Shown here: one piece after another, positions 8,196 through 17,110 of the stretch | How the letters are laid out: the number at the start of each line of letters is the position of its first letter | Position numbering within the stretch: position 1 is the stretch's first letter | Notes under the pieces: model-generated | What the model was told of the DNA's origin: nothing | The model's database searches: none | What the model saw: the letters and a program-made list of their open reading frames with translations, nothing else | IMG/VR virus record: IMGVR_UViG_3300012037_000009 | Location: 1-37,288 of that record | Source of the DNA: a virus | DNA: 37,288 nt | Direction: 5' to 3' (one strand) | Position numbers and translations under genes: made by a program

Positions 8196-11100
8196 TTATA
8201 TTCCAAATAATTGTAGCGCCAAATAGTCGCCATCAATTCCTTTGGTGTGATTTACTAGTACAGGAATATTTATTTGTAATCCTGATGTTGTTGTAATAGT
8301 TGACCCTGATATTCTAACTTGTCCAGCAATTAATGTATTTGTTGTTGCATCAGCGCCACCGCTACTGATTCTACTTTCTAAGTATTTTATAATAGCTGCT
8401 TGCGTAGGAACAATGTTATTTGAATTAGCAACAAAAACACCATCTTTACTAAATTCTCTAACAACAACTGCACTGCCACCAACTTGAATTCCGCCTAAAC
8501 TTAATTCTGACAGACCATCTAATTCAAACAAATCAGCGTTAATTGTAACTGTACCAGTTGCTTGTTCAACCGCAAATAGTTCACCAACTCTAAAGTTACC
8601 GTCTTGGTCTGTGCTTGTATAGAACACACGACCGCCTCCAGCGTCAACTGTTTCATTAAACGGTTGCCTTGCATTTTCAGCATCTTCGCCTTCAAGATAT
8701 AACTGCGGATATCTTGTACTGTTAGTATTACCAGTACCGATATCTAAGAAATCGTGTCCTGTTAGACGTACTTGACTATATTGTTCACGAATAATTATAG
8801 TTTCTTCGTGATCAGGTGAATTTTGATTAGTTATTGTTGGTGAAATTTGCACAACTAGATTAAAATTTGGGGCTGATCCTGACTGCGAAACTACCTTTGT
8901 TAATCTGTATGTAACATCGTCAATTCCGTTAATAACAACGTTGGCTCCGGGTCCTGGAACCAAGGAAACATTCTTAAGATTTAATATTTTTCCAGTTTGA
9001 TATATATCAGCAAATCCATTTCCTGATATAGTTGTTGTTGCTGTAATATATCCTTGGCCTCTATTATTAAAAACAGGTTGTGGCAATACGCCGTCTGCTA
9101 TTCTTGTTTCATAACTGACTCCTACAGTTGCTTCTGGATCGTATATTGTTACTATCGGGTCAGTTGAATAATTACTTCCTACATTATAAACAATAAATCC
9201 TTGTATTCTGCTTGAACTTACAGTAACTCTAGCAAATGCCGTAGCGCCGAGTTCTACTGTATTCCACGTTGCTCCATTAGCTACTGCAATCCAGTTTTTA
9301 GTTAGAGGCATATATTCTAAATTGCCCCAGACTCTAATATCGTCTAATGCATAAGTTGTACTATCTGCGTTAAATGTTTTCCATACTTTGCCGTCTTGTG
9401 ATTTTGCAAGTTTGTTTGAATTGCCTGTAGCAACAAATACTCCAGCGCCATATGACAAAGTATTAAATGTATCAACATCTTCTATGACGTTTTCATACCA
9501 CGTAATACCATCATGACTGTATGCTACTAAATTACTTGCGCCTATTGCAACAAACTTTCCGTCGCCGTAAACTACTGATGTCCAAGTACTTGCAGTTAGT
9601 GCTGATACTGTAGTAGTCCAATTTGCTCCGTTGTCTGTTGAGTACGCAACATTACCAGTGTCATTAACAATAATAAATTTACCTGTACCATAAGCAGGCA
9701 ATCCTGCAATACCAGTTGCGCTAGAATATGAACTTCCATGATTTGATGAATAACTTACGTCACCGTTATCCATTACTAGAACAACATTTCCTGCTCCGTC
9801 TGAAGCAACACCAGTATAGTTATTTGCCGAAGCACTAGACTCTACAAAATTGTTTAATGCTCCTGACTGTGATGTGTAATAATATGTGCTATCACCAGTA
9901 ATTATAAATTCTTGTCCTGTATATACTGCACCAGTTGCTGATGTAGCGGCTCTAAGTGAAGAAGAATTGTTAATCCAGTTTGCGCCTGCATCGTTACTGT
10001 ATGCATGTGATTCTCCTAAATTAGACGGAACAACTAATATTTTTTGTGCCTTGTCTGAAGCAGTAAATTTATAAGTATTTGCATCTAATCCGGTATTGAT
10101 AATTGATGTATTAAATATCGGATCTGCAACTATAACAGCTGGCTCAATTCTATATCTAGTAGTTCCGTCTAGTGTTGATTCAATAGGGTAACCTGGATAG
10201 ATATGGTCCCACCCTACTGCACCGTCAGATTCTCTACTAATAATTGCAATTTTTGAAATGTCATTATATTCAGTGATATATCCGTATTGACCAACTCCTT
10301 TGCCGCTATCAATAAACACCCTCATACCTATATATTTTTCACTAGTTCCTGTGCCGTCCGTTGCTGACAATGTTATAGTGTCTGTAGTACCTGATTGTGC
10401 ATTATTCAAAAGAAACTGGTAATTTAATCCACCTGGTGTGCTCGAGTCAGATGGATCTGTTAATCTAATCTGACTAACTGCACTGTTTCTAAATTCGTTG
10501 TATACTGCATCTGCATTAATACCCGGTCCATTAATGCTAATAGTTGCACTAGTATATGATTGGCCGGCATGACTGTAACCAACTCCTACTATTTGATTAC
10601 CATTTGTGTGAACTACTGCCGACTGTGCTTCTAATGTACGATTATCTAGTTGTGCCGATATTGGAATCTCAGTTGAACTTACTCCTTCTGCAACTGACCC
10701 ATAGGTTCCGTAAGAATTGTTACCATTGGTAGCACGCAAGATTCCGCCGTTTTCTGCAAGGTATCCGATATGACAAAAATACGTAAATACCGATACTAGT
10801 TCAGATCGGCCATTATTCAATGCCCAATATCCAATACCGTCACTTAGTACTTGTGTAAAATCGTTTGCTACAATTGATCTGTTTCCACCATTATGTAGTG
10901 ATCCGTCAATCTTCATTCCGATACATCCTGTACCAAATGTTGTTACATTTTGTACATAACACGATTTATTAGTAATCCATACACTTTCGTCAGTAGGTCC
11001 TGTACCTGGATCAAGACTTACAAATGCTCCAGCCGTTGGGCGTCTTGTTAAGTATTGGTTTGGCGCTTGTAATGTCCCGAATAATCCTTGCAAGGTCATA

Positions 11101-12920
11101 TTTCTAATGCCGCTACCGTTGTTTACGTAGAACATATTCTTAGTTTCTTCTCCCGAAGCAGGAGTAATAACTGTACTTCTAAGTTCGTCGCCAACCAGCG
11201 CACAATTTCTTGGAACTCTAATAGGCAACTGTTCTTCGTATATTCCTGTTTTAATAAACAGGGTAGTATTTACAGTATCGGTACTGACATTAGCTGCAAT
11301 ATATTCACAGGCATATTTTACTGTACGGAATGGTGCGTTAACTGTTAATCCAGCGCCGCTGACATCTGTGCCAGATGTACTGACATAGAATGCATTTGCT
11401 ACTGTTTCAAAATTTTGCCAAGTAATCTGTCCAGCAATAGACTTTAATAAGTTACCAGGGTCGCCTATAGCAAATCTTATAGTTTCAACATCATCACGTG
11501 TTCTTAAATCACCAAGTGTTGTTAAAACATTACTCGCAGTACCTTGTAGCAATACGTCCCAGTAATTTTGGTCAGATTGCAATACATCTAAATCAGGACG
11601 ACTATCACTAGCTGTTGATAAATGTCTGTCTATGCATATATATGCAGTGCCTGCATAAGTTACAACATCACCCAGACTATATTCAATATTATCTTCCCAA
11701 CTATTTTTCCATTTGCGACCAGTAACTAACACTTGCCAGATTAACGTGTTAGAATCTGGTTTTGTATTTGTATTATCACTAATTGCTATATAAAGATAAC
11801 CTTGATCTCTAATGACATTACCAGTTAGGTAATTTGTTTCAGAGTTCCAATCGCCTAGATGTTGATATCCTGCAACTAATAATTCCCAGTCGCCAGTATC
11901 TTGTACCAATCCATTAACACTGGGAACACTATTAGTATTGTTAGTCAGTGCAGTGTAACCATAACCACCATATACTACAATATCACCCTTATTATATTCG
12001 ACATCTGAAGTCCATATTCTTTCGTACTCAAGTCCTGGTACATAGATATTCCAATTAGATTCATCAACTCTTAGACTATTAGTAGATGTATGTCCTTGAA
12101 TAGCTCTCCATAGAGAGCCTCCATATTTAACAACGTCATATTTTTTATAACGAGTTTCGATAGTCCAGTCGCCTTTGTATTCAATACCTTCTAAAAATAT
12201 TTCCCATCTGTCTTGATTAAATTCTAAACCTAGTTCAAGAGATGCGGCGCTTACGTGACCTGTTACACATCGATAAGTGATTGCGCCATATTTTACAATA
12301 TCATCTACTGTGTATCTAGTACTAACAGTCCAATCAGCTCTCCAGTTATCTGAACGAGTAACAATAGCCCAGCTATCTTGATTAAATTCTAGTCCTAGAA
12401 AAAACGAGTTGGCTGCTACGTGTTTTTCTACACAGATATAAGTTATACCGTTATAAATTACTACATCACCTAAATTATAATACTGTGTTATAGCAGGAGT
12501 ATCTTCGTCAACAGCATCTACAGAAGGAGTCCAAGTGTTTAGCCAATTATACGTAGTAGCAACAATTGTCCATTTTTCGATATCGTCTATAGGTCCTTGT
12601 GAAACTATTGACGTAGACTGATGTTCTGTTATACATTGATACAAATATCCATTGTATTTTATAATGTCGCCTCGATTATATTGTGTGATTGAAGTCCAAT
12701 CTGCTCGCCATTGATTGCCGTCAAACATTAATTCCCAACGAGTATTAGGTGCAGCAAGATTTAAATCAGGATATATTGTTGAGCTACTAGATGAGTGCCC
12801 AATTAAACATACATATGTTTTTCCTTGATAACGAACAATATCATCCTTAACATAATTAGTTGATAATATCCAGTCGCCTTTCCATCTAAATCTAATTCTG
12901 TCTAAATTAAAATCTGCCAT
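8196..12920 (-). CDS. Giant tail-fibre protein with Asp-box repeat insertion
   Basis: This 1574-residue protein is paralogous to the 1759-residue fibre downstream: the same start (MADFNLDRIRFRWKGDW), eight W/Y-rich repeats (residues 1 to about 460), a beta-helix from about 510 (FYVSTSGTDVSGAG, PFRTVKYACEYI), SLHNGGNRSIVANDFTQ, and a C-terminal RLTGHDFLDIGTGN plus TDQDGNFRVGELF (near residue 1437). Unlike its paralogue it lacks the duplicated helical segment. Between about residues 937 and 1220 it has a series of Asp-box-like motifs (YSNDAGANW, YSTDNGANW, YSHDGITWY, KSQDGKVWK), typical of sialidase-type beta-propellers. Catalytic sialidase residues cannot be identified, so binding is more likely than cleavage. 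An AGAGAG ribosome site is present. Confidence 0.8.
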   Translation of the reverse strand: MADFNLDRIRFRWKGDWILSTNYVKDDIVRYQGKTYVCLIGHSSSSSTIYPDLNLAAPNTRWELMFDGNQWRADWTSITQYNRGDIIKYNGYLYQCITEHQSTSIVSQGPIDDIEKWTIVATTYNWLNTWTPSVDAVDEDTPAITQYYNLGDVVIYNGITYICVEKHVAANSFFLGLEFNQDSWAIVTRSDNWRADWTVSTRYTVDDIVKYGAITYRCVTGHVSAASLELGLEFNQDRWEIFLEGIEYKGDWTIETRYKKYDVVKYGGSLWRAIQGHTSTNSLRVDESNWNIYVPGLEYERIWTSDVEYNKGDIVVYGGYGYTALTNNTNSVPSVNGLVQDTGDWELLVAGYQHLGDWNSETNYLTGNVIRDQGYLYIAISDNTNTKPDSNTLIWQVLVTGRKWKNSWEDNIEYSLGDVVTYAGTAYICIDRHLSTASDSRPDLDVLQSDQNYWDVLLQGTASNVLTTLGDLRTRDDVETIRFAIGDPGNLLKSIAGQITWQNFETVANAFYVSTSGTDVSGAGLTVNAPFRTVKYACEYIAANVSTDTVNTTLFIKTGIYEEQLPIRVPRNCALVGDELRSTVITPASGEETKNMFYVNNGSGIRNMTLQGLFGTLQAPNQYLTRRPTAGAFVSLDPGTGPTDESVWITNKSCYVQNVTTFGTGCIGMKIDGSLHNGGNRSIVANDFTQVLSDGIGYWALNNGRSELVSVFTYFCHIGYLAENGGILRATNGNNSYGTYGSVAEGVSSTEIPISAQLDNRTLEAQSAVVHTNGNQIVGVGYSHAGQSYTSATISINGPGINADAVYNEFRNSAVSQIRLTDPSDSSTPGGLNYQFLLNNAQSGTTDTITLSATDGTGTSEKYIGMRVFIDSGKGVGQYGYITEYNDISKIAIISRESDGAVGWDHIYPGYPIESTLDGTTRYRIEPAVIVADPIFNTSIINTGLDANTYKFTASDKAQKILVVPSNLGESHAYSNDAGANWINNSSSLRAATSATGAVYTGQEFIITGDSTYYYTSQSGALNNFVESSASANNYTGVASDGAGNVVLVMDNGDVSYSSNHGSSYSSATGIAGLPAYGTGKFIIVNDTGNVAYSTDNGANWTTTVSALTASTWTSVVYGDGKFVAIGASNLVAYSHDGITWYENVIEDVDTFNTLSYGAGVFVATGNSNKLAKSQDGKVWKTFNADSTTYALDDIRVWGNLEYMPLTKNWIAVANGATWNTVELGATAFARVTVSSSRIQGFIVYNVGSNYSTDPIVTIYDPEATVGVSYETRIADGVLPQPVFNNRGQGYITATTTISGNGFADIYQTGKILNLKNVSLVPGPGANVVINGIDDVTYRLTKVVSQSGSAPNFNLVVQISPTITNQNSPDHEETIIIREQYSQVRLTGHDFLDIGTGNTNSTRYPQLYLEGEDAENARQPFNETVDAGGGRVFYTSTDQDGNFRVGELFAVEQATGTVTINADLFELDGLSELSLGGIQVGGSAVVVREFSKDGVFVANSNNIVPTQAAIIKYLESRISSGGADATTNTLIAGQVRISGSTITTTSGLQINIPVLVNHTKGIDGDYLALQLFGI

Positions 12921-12931
12921 TGTATTCTCTC

Positions 12932-13306
12932 TTATAATCCGTTAGATGATGAATTTTCATCATATGTATAATTTTGATTTATTCTTGCTACTAGTTCGCC
13001 TTCATCGTTAACATAGTATTGTATATTTCTGTTGTCCCAACGAAACTGCTCGTAGTTTAAGTTTTCGTAAACTAGATTGTGATTTACATCTCTTCCTTCG
13101 TAAAAATCTTGTCCTTCTTCAAAATTAGGATAATTTTCAATAGGATCTCCTGGATTATTGATAGTAATCGAATCAGTGGTCTTTAATTGATCGGCCTTGC
13201 TAAGAAATAATTCACCTTGGTCTGTTCTACGCAGTCCGTAAAAGAATCTTTCTTGAACTGCGTTTTGTATATGATCTGGTGTAAAACCTACATAATTTCC
13301 TGACAT
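12932..13306 (-). CDS. Conserved virion structural protein, function unknown
   Basis: This 124-residue acidic, Asn/Tyr-rich protein begins MSGNYVGFTPDHIQNAVQ and has a low-complexity, fibre-like C-terminal half (ENLNYEQFRWDNRNIQYY). Similar proteins are, from memory, widespread beside fibre genes of marine T4-like phages and are usually labelled structural proteins. No enzyme motif is visible. It lies 11 bases before the 1574-residue fibre and 9 bases after the small protein at 13316-13645, in one tight transcription unit. The start is supported by an AAGGAAG site. A connector or fibre-attachment role would fit the position but is inference. Confidence 0.6.
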   Translation of the reverse strand: MSGNYVGFTPDHIQNAVQERFFYGLRRTDQGELFLSKADQLKTTDSITINNPGDPIENYPNFEEGQDFYEGRDVNHNLVYENLNYEQFRWDNRNIQYYVNDEGELVARINQNYTYDENSSSNGL

Positions 13307-13315
13307 CTTTCTTCC

Positions 13316-13645
13316 TTATACAATATCTACATAACTTATTACTGCATCTAACGATTCGTCTTGATCGCAGACAAAATAGAGTTGATTTTCTGGAGCAAGT
13401 ATTAATTTTTCACCTGCGCTTAGTGCTCTTAGACTTGAATTAGGTGGAACCATTACGTCTTTTAGATAATATCCTTCAACACTAGTATCGTCGTGAACTA
13501 AAACGCTTGCATATATTATAAAGTCAGTTAGATTAGCAAGACTTAGTCCTACGATTGTACTTCTTGTATTAGCATCTGTTTCTAATGCTAATATTGGTAC
13601 TTGACCTACTTCTTTTACAACTTTATTTTTAAACTGTGTTGCCAT
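13316..13645 (-). CDS. Small beta-sandwich-like virion protein
   Basis: This 109-residue all-beta protein has the same layout as the small proteins at 2548-2865 and 20161-20532: a strand of type TIVGLSLANLTD, a VPPNSSL turn, a strand-rich 'GEKLILAPENQLYFVCD' stretch, and a final VISYVDIV. The gene sits between the 1112-residue fibre and the 124-residue structural protein, with gaps of 4 and 9 bases. An AGGA site precedes the ATG. A fibre-associated or decoration role is inferred from its context and repeated occurrence. Confidence 0.6.
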   Translation of the reverse strand: MATQFKNKVVKEVGQVPILALETDANTRSTIVGLSLANLTDFIIYASVLVHDDTSVEGYYLKDVMVPPNSSLRALSAGEKLILAPENQLYFVCDQDESLDAVISYVDIV

Positions 13646-13649
13646 TTGT

Positions 13650-16600
13650 TTATCCTAATGTTAATACGTATTCTATTGCTAGGCTTTCAGCAGCGGCAAA
13701 AGTAATTGAACCTGTAGCACCTGCAACAGACACCCAACTAGTACCGTCCCATATTTCTAAATAACCTTGCTCAGTGTTGAATCGAGTCATACCTACTTCT
13801 CTATAAGCGGCGGCTGGTCTTTGAACACTGGTACCTACAGGAACAACAAATCCGTTCGACCCTGCTATTTTAAAGTAGCCGGCGCCTTCTTGCTGAAAGA
13901 AAAGAATACCATCTACGGTTCTATTAGTAATAGTGCTGTCTTTAATAGCTATTTCGTCTATAACCACTGCTCCGCTGCCATTGGCACTTAAAATTAAATC
14001 AGTATTTGTTGTTTCAGTTCTTATTACGTTACCGTCAATACTGATATCATCGACTTCAATTCTCAGTGTTTCTAATTTGTTAGCATCTATACTTAGTTTT
14101 TCTTCACCTTGAATATAGAATCTAATAACACCATCGTTGGCACCCGGAGTTAATTCAGCAGTAATATAAGTGTCAAGATCTAAATCGTAAACACCGTTGA
14201 GCGCTGCCCAATTTCCGTCATAGCCTTCAAATAGATTTGTATCAGTATTGTAGCGGATCATTCCCAGCTCGGGAGAACCTGGACGCTGTGCTGTAGTACC
14301 GTTCGGAAGGTTCAGCGCACCTGTTGCGTTTATTCTAATAGTGCCGCTATCCGCATCAAGTATAATATCGCCGCTGACGCTGGATACTGTGTTGTCACTT
14401 AGTCTAAGATTGCCAGTGTCTATAAATTCACCAGTGATATTAGTTGTACTACTATTGGTTGTAATGCTGATACCTGTGCTGGTTTCGATGTTTAGGTCTG
14501 AACTGGTAAATGTTACTTCGCCAGTTTCTTGATTTACATAGAACAGATCGCCTACTCTAAAGTCACCTTTATGGTCTACTGAGCTGTATCTAATTTTAGC
14601 ACGATTAAGTTCTACAACTTCGTTAGATTGTATAACTGTTGTAGCATCATTGTCATCAGCCTTGCCATTACCTATGTAGGCAAAGTTTTGACTTATGAGG
14701 TACATCAGTACGCCAGCGCCGTCGCCGTAGGCACCAATGTTACCGTAAACACTGGCGCTGGCTATGCTTCTTATTTCGCCGCCGAAGTCTGTAAAGTTGG
14801 CTAGTGTAATAAAGTTAGCAGTAGCACCACCGCTGAATCTTATGTCCTGTGCTTGCTGTGTATCATCAACAAATGTACTAGAACTATCTTCTATATTATT
14901 AAAATGTAGAAGAAGAACTGTGTCAGCATCACTCACAAATTCGCTAAGTGGAACAATAAGTGTAGCACCTGAATATCTAGCAATGCCTTTTGAAATTCTT
15001 AATTCGTCTATATTACCTTCAAAGAAAAATGATAAGCCATTGTACTGCGCACCAATAACAAGAGGTTTTGCTACACCGTAATCTGTATTGTCTGTCCAAG
15101 TTCCTCTTGAAATTCCATTTAAATACAAAGTACCTGTTGTACCTTGTCTAACATATGCAATATGATTCCAAGCATTTAAATTTAAAGCAACAGTACTTTG
15201 TATTTGTATTGATCCAGTGACATATAAATATGGCTGATTTGATCCGTTTAAATATACAGCCACAGCATCATCAACAGCAGTGCCTGCTCTAAAATCAAAT
15301 AAACTTCTAAGGCCTGTACTTGTTGTAGGATAAATCCAGCCTTCTACAGTAAAATCTTCAGTGCCAAATCCAAAGTCATTGTTTGAAGCAACTCCGATAT
15401 AATCTTCTACACCATCAAGCTGTAAACTGCTGGTTCCAAACTTTTTTAATGCTGTATCAGTAACTGGGTTGTTGTATCTTACTATGGTCTTGCCGCCACG
15501 TTCGACAAAAGTTTCGAATCCTGATTGCTTACCGTTTACAAAAAACTTGCCGTCTGCGTCTACACTGCTGATTGTGCCTGTTGCTAGAACAGTAACACCA
15601 TCTGTGTCGTAATAAGTAACAGTTTCGCCAGCTGAGTATGATCCAGTTACACCGTCTACTCTCAGTGCTGACTTACCTGTGCCTTTAAGACCAGTTGCGC
15701 CGTCCAGTGCTGTTAGTCCACGGTTTGCAAAATATGTAAAACAGTTTAACCATTCTACTCTTGTACCGTTGGTAATTACAAGTGCGTCAACGCCAGGAGT
15801 AATAAATGTCACACTGTGGAAAAGGCAAGCTGCTTCTCTTGAACCTGCTGTTGCTACGCTGCCATCAAGAAACGCACCCTTGCCTGCGTCGCCTTGATCA
15901 AATCCTCTAGGATCTGTACCGCTGGTAACTGAGCCGGCTGTGATCACACTGATATTTTTTAGATAAGGTGAGCGACTGGTTACAGTAAAGCCCGGAGCAA
16001 ATTTAAATGTATAACCGTTGAAGAAATCTTTTACGGTGATGTCTTCGATAGTAGTTTCGCCGTTGAGTAAAAACGCATCGTTATTTTGTGTAGCCACTGT
16101 AGGTTTGATTGTCACACTTCTTATGCTGTGACCTTTGATAGTCACACCCACAGGAACAGTCATTGGGAATATTTCTAAGTAAGTTCCCGGATAGATGTGT
16201 ACAGTGTCGCCTGCTGTGGCTTGTGTAAGAGCATAAGTCAAACTACCGTATGGATCGTTAGGGTGATCACCTGAATACGTATCATCACCGTTTTCTGCTA
16301 CATAAAAAATATTACCTTGACGCAGTGCTAGGTCAACACCATCTACTTCAAGTGCAGTTGTGCTTACTGTGCCAGCAAAGAAGTTTTCTACATAAACATC
16401 TTGCCACTGCTTTCCGCCCACAGTTGGATCACTACCTAAACTATAAGTATTGTTTACGTCTGGTACAATGTCCGATGCTATTTCAGCATTGAATACAACA
16501 TTGTCCGTGTCAGCATCACCTATGGTAATATTACCGTTGGCTGTGATTGATCCTGTTGCAACTATGTTTCCGTAAACATTTGTGTCTGCAAAGATTTCAA

Positions 16601-16988
16601 CAGTACCGGTTCCGTTAGGACGAAACTCTAGATTTTCATTTGAAACGTTTGTGCTAATTATGTTGTCTACAATATCAACACTGTCAATTACTAACTTGTT
16701 TTGATAGACAACATTGTCTGCTGTACCTAGAGTTAAGACTCCGTTAGTTGTTGATATAGTATTGCCTAAAAAGTTTACACTAGCAATCTGTGCTTCTGTG
16801 CTTACTTCTAGACCAGGTGCTCTGATAGTTCCGTTTACATCTAAATCGTATTGAGGTGTGTCGGTATTAATACCGATTCGGCTGTTATTAACATCAAGAT
16901 ATAATAGGTCATTCTCAAAAGCTAAATTTATTCCTTCTCTTAGAAGGTTAGCTCTTAAAAGTGGACCACTGATGCGACCGATAGCCAT
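13650..16988 (-). CDS. Large tail-fibre protein with LamG-like domain
   Basis: This 1112-residue protein starts MAIGRISGPLLRANLLREG and carries LDVNNSRIGINTDTP (residues 31-45), a motif of phage fibre N-termini. A beta-helix begins near residue 229 (FYVAENGDDTYSGD, then HIYPGTYLEIFPM). Residues about 510-715 form a LamG/concanavalin-A-like domain: SSLQLDGVEDYIGV, FTVEGWIYP, WNHIAYVRQG, LYLNG, and IDELRISKGIARY. This is absent from the paralogue at 17111-19576. Further on are DHKGDFRVGDLFYV (near 809) and two fibre-type RYNTxTxxxExYxGxW repeats (near 913 and 1066). It is probably a glycan-binding side or tail fibre. The start is backed by GAGGAGAAG. Confidence 0.8.
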   Translation of the reverse strand: MAIGRISGPLLRANLLREGINLAFENDLLYLDVNNSRIGINTDTPQYDLDVNGTIRAPGLEVSTEAQIASVNFLGNTISTTNGVLTLGTADNVVYQNKLVIDSVDIVDNIISTNVSNENLEFRPNGTGTVEIFADTNVYGNIVATGSITANGNITIGDADTDNVVFNAEIASDIVPDVNNTYSLGSDPTVGGKQWQDVYVENFFAGTVSTTALEVDGVDLALRQGNIFYVAENGDDTYSGDHPNDPYGSLTYALTQATAGDTVHIYPGTYLEIFPMTVPVGVTIKGHSIRSVTIKPTVATQNNDAFLLNGETTIEDITVKDFFNGYTFKFAPGFTVTSRSPYLKNISVITAGSVTSGTDPRGFDQGDAGKGAFLDGSVATAGSREAACLFHSVTFITPGVDALVITNGTRVEWLNCFTYFANRGLTALDGATGLKGTGKSALRVDGVTGSYSAGETVTYYDTDGVTVLATGTISSVDADGKFFVNGKQSGFETFVERGGKTIVRYNNPVTDTALKKFGTSSLQLDGVEDYIGVASNNDFGFGTEDFTVEGWIYPTTSTGLRSLFDFRAGTAVDDAVAVYLNGSNQPYLYVTGSIQIQSTVALNLNAWNHIAYVRQGTTGTLYLNGISRGTWTDNTDYGVAKPLVIGAQYNGLSFFFEGNIDELRISKGIARYSGATLIVPLSEFVSDADTVLLLHFNNIEDSSSTFVDDTQQAQDIRFSGGATANFITLANFTDFGGEIRSIASASVYGNIGAYGDGAGVLMYLISQNFAYIGNGKADDNDATTVIQSNEVVELNRAKIRYSSVDHKGDFRVGDLFYVNQETGEVTFTSSDLNIETSTGISITTNSSTTNITGEFIDTGNLRLSDNTVSSVSGDIILDADSGTIRINATGALNLPNGTTAQRPGSPELGMIRYNTDTNLFEGYDGNWAALNGVYDLDLDTYITAELTPGANDGVIRFYIQGEEKLSIDANKLETLRIEVDDISIDGNVIRTETTNTDLILSANGSGAVVIDEIAIKDSTITNRTVDGILFFQQEGAGYFKIAGSNGFVVPVGTSVQRPAAAYREVGMTRFNTEQGYLEIWDGTSWVSVAGATGSITFAAAESLAIEYVLTLG

Positions 16989-17091
16989 CTCTTCTCCTCA
17001 ACACGGGGATCCTGTCCCTCCAACCACATTACATTGCGGGTTGACCACAGTTTGACCGTGCAGTACAATGGTCGCTGTGCTGCATTAATAG
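16989..17091 (-). promoter_or_regulatory. 5' leader of the LamG fibre gene
   Basis: About 100 bases lie between the late promoter at 17092-17099 and the ATG at 16988. On the minus strand they contain short self-complementary segments (GCAG...CTGC, GGGAC...GTCCC-like pairing around GGATCC) and the GAGGAG ribosome site. A structured leader is possible; nothing recognisable as a riboswitch is seen. Confidence 0.3.
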
Positions 17092-17099
17092 TATTTATC
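17092..17099 (-). promoter_or_regulatory. Putative T4-type late promoter (GATAAATA)
   Basis: The minus strand reads GATAAATACTATTAATG in the gap between two fibre genes, seven of eight matches to TATAAATA, with the same ATAAATACT core as several other gaps in this window. Confidence 0.5.
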
Positions 17100-17110
17100 G
17101 TTTTTTAGAA

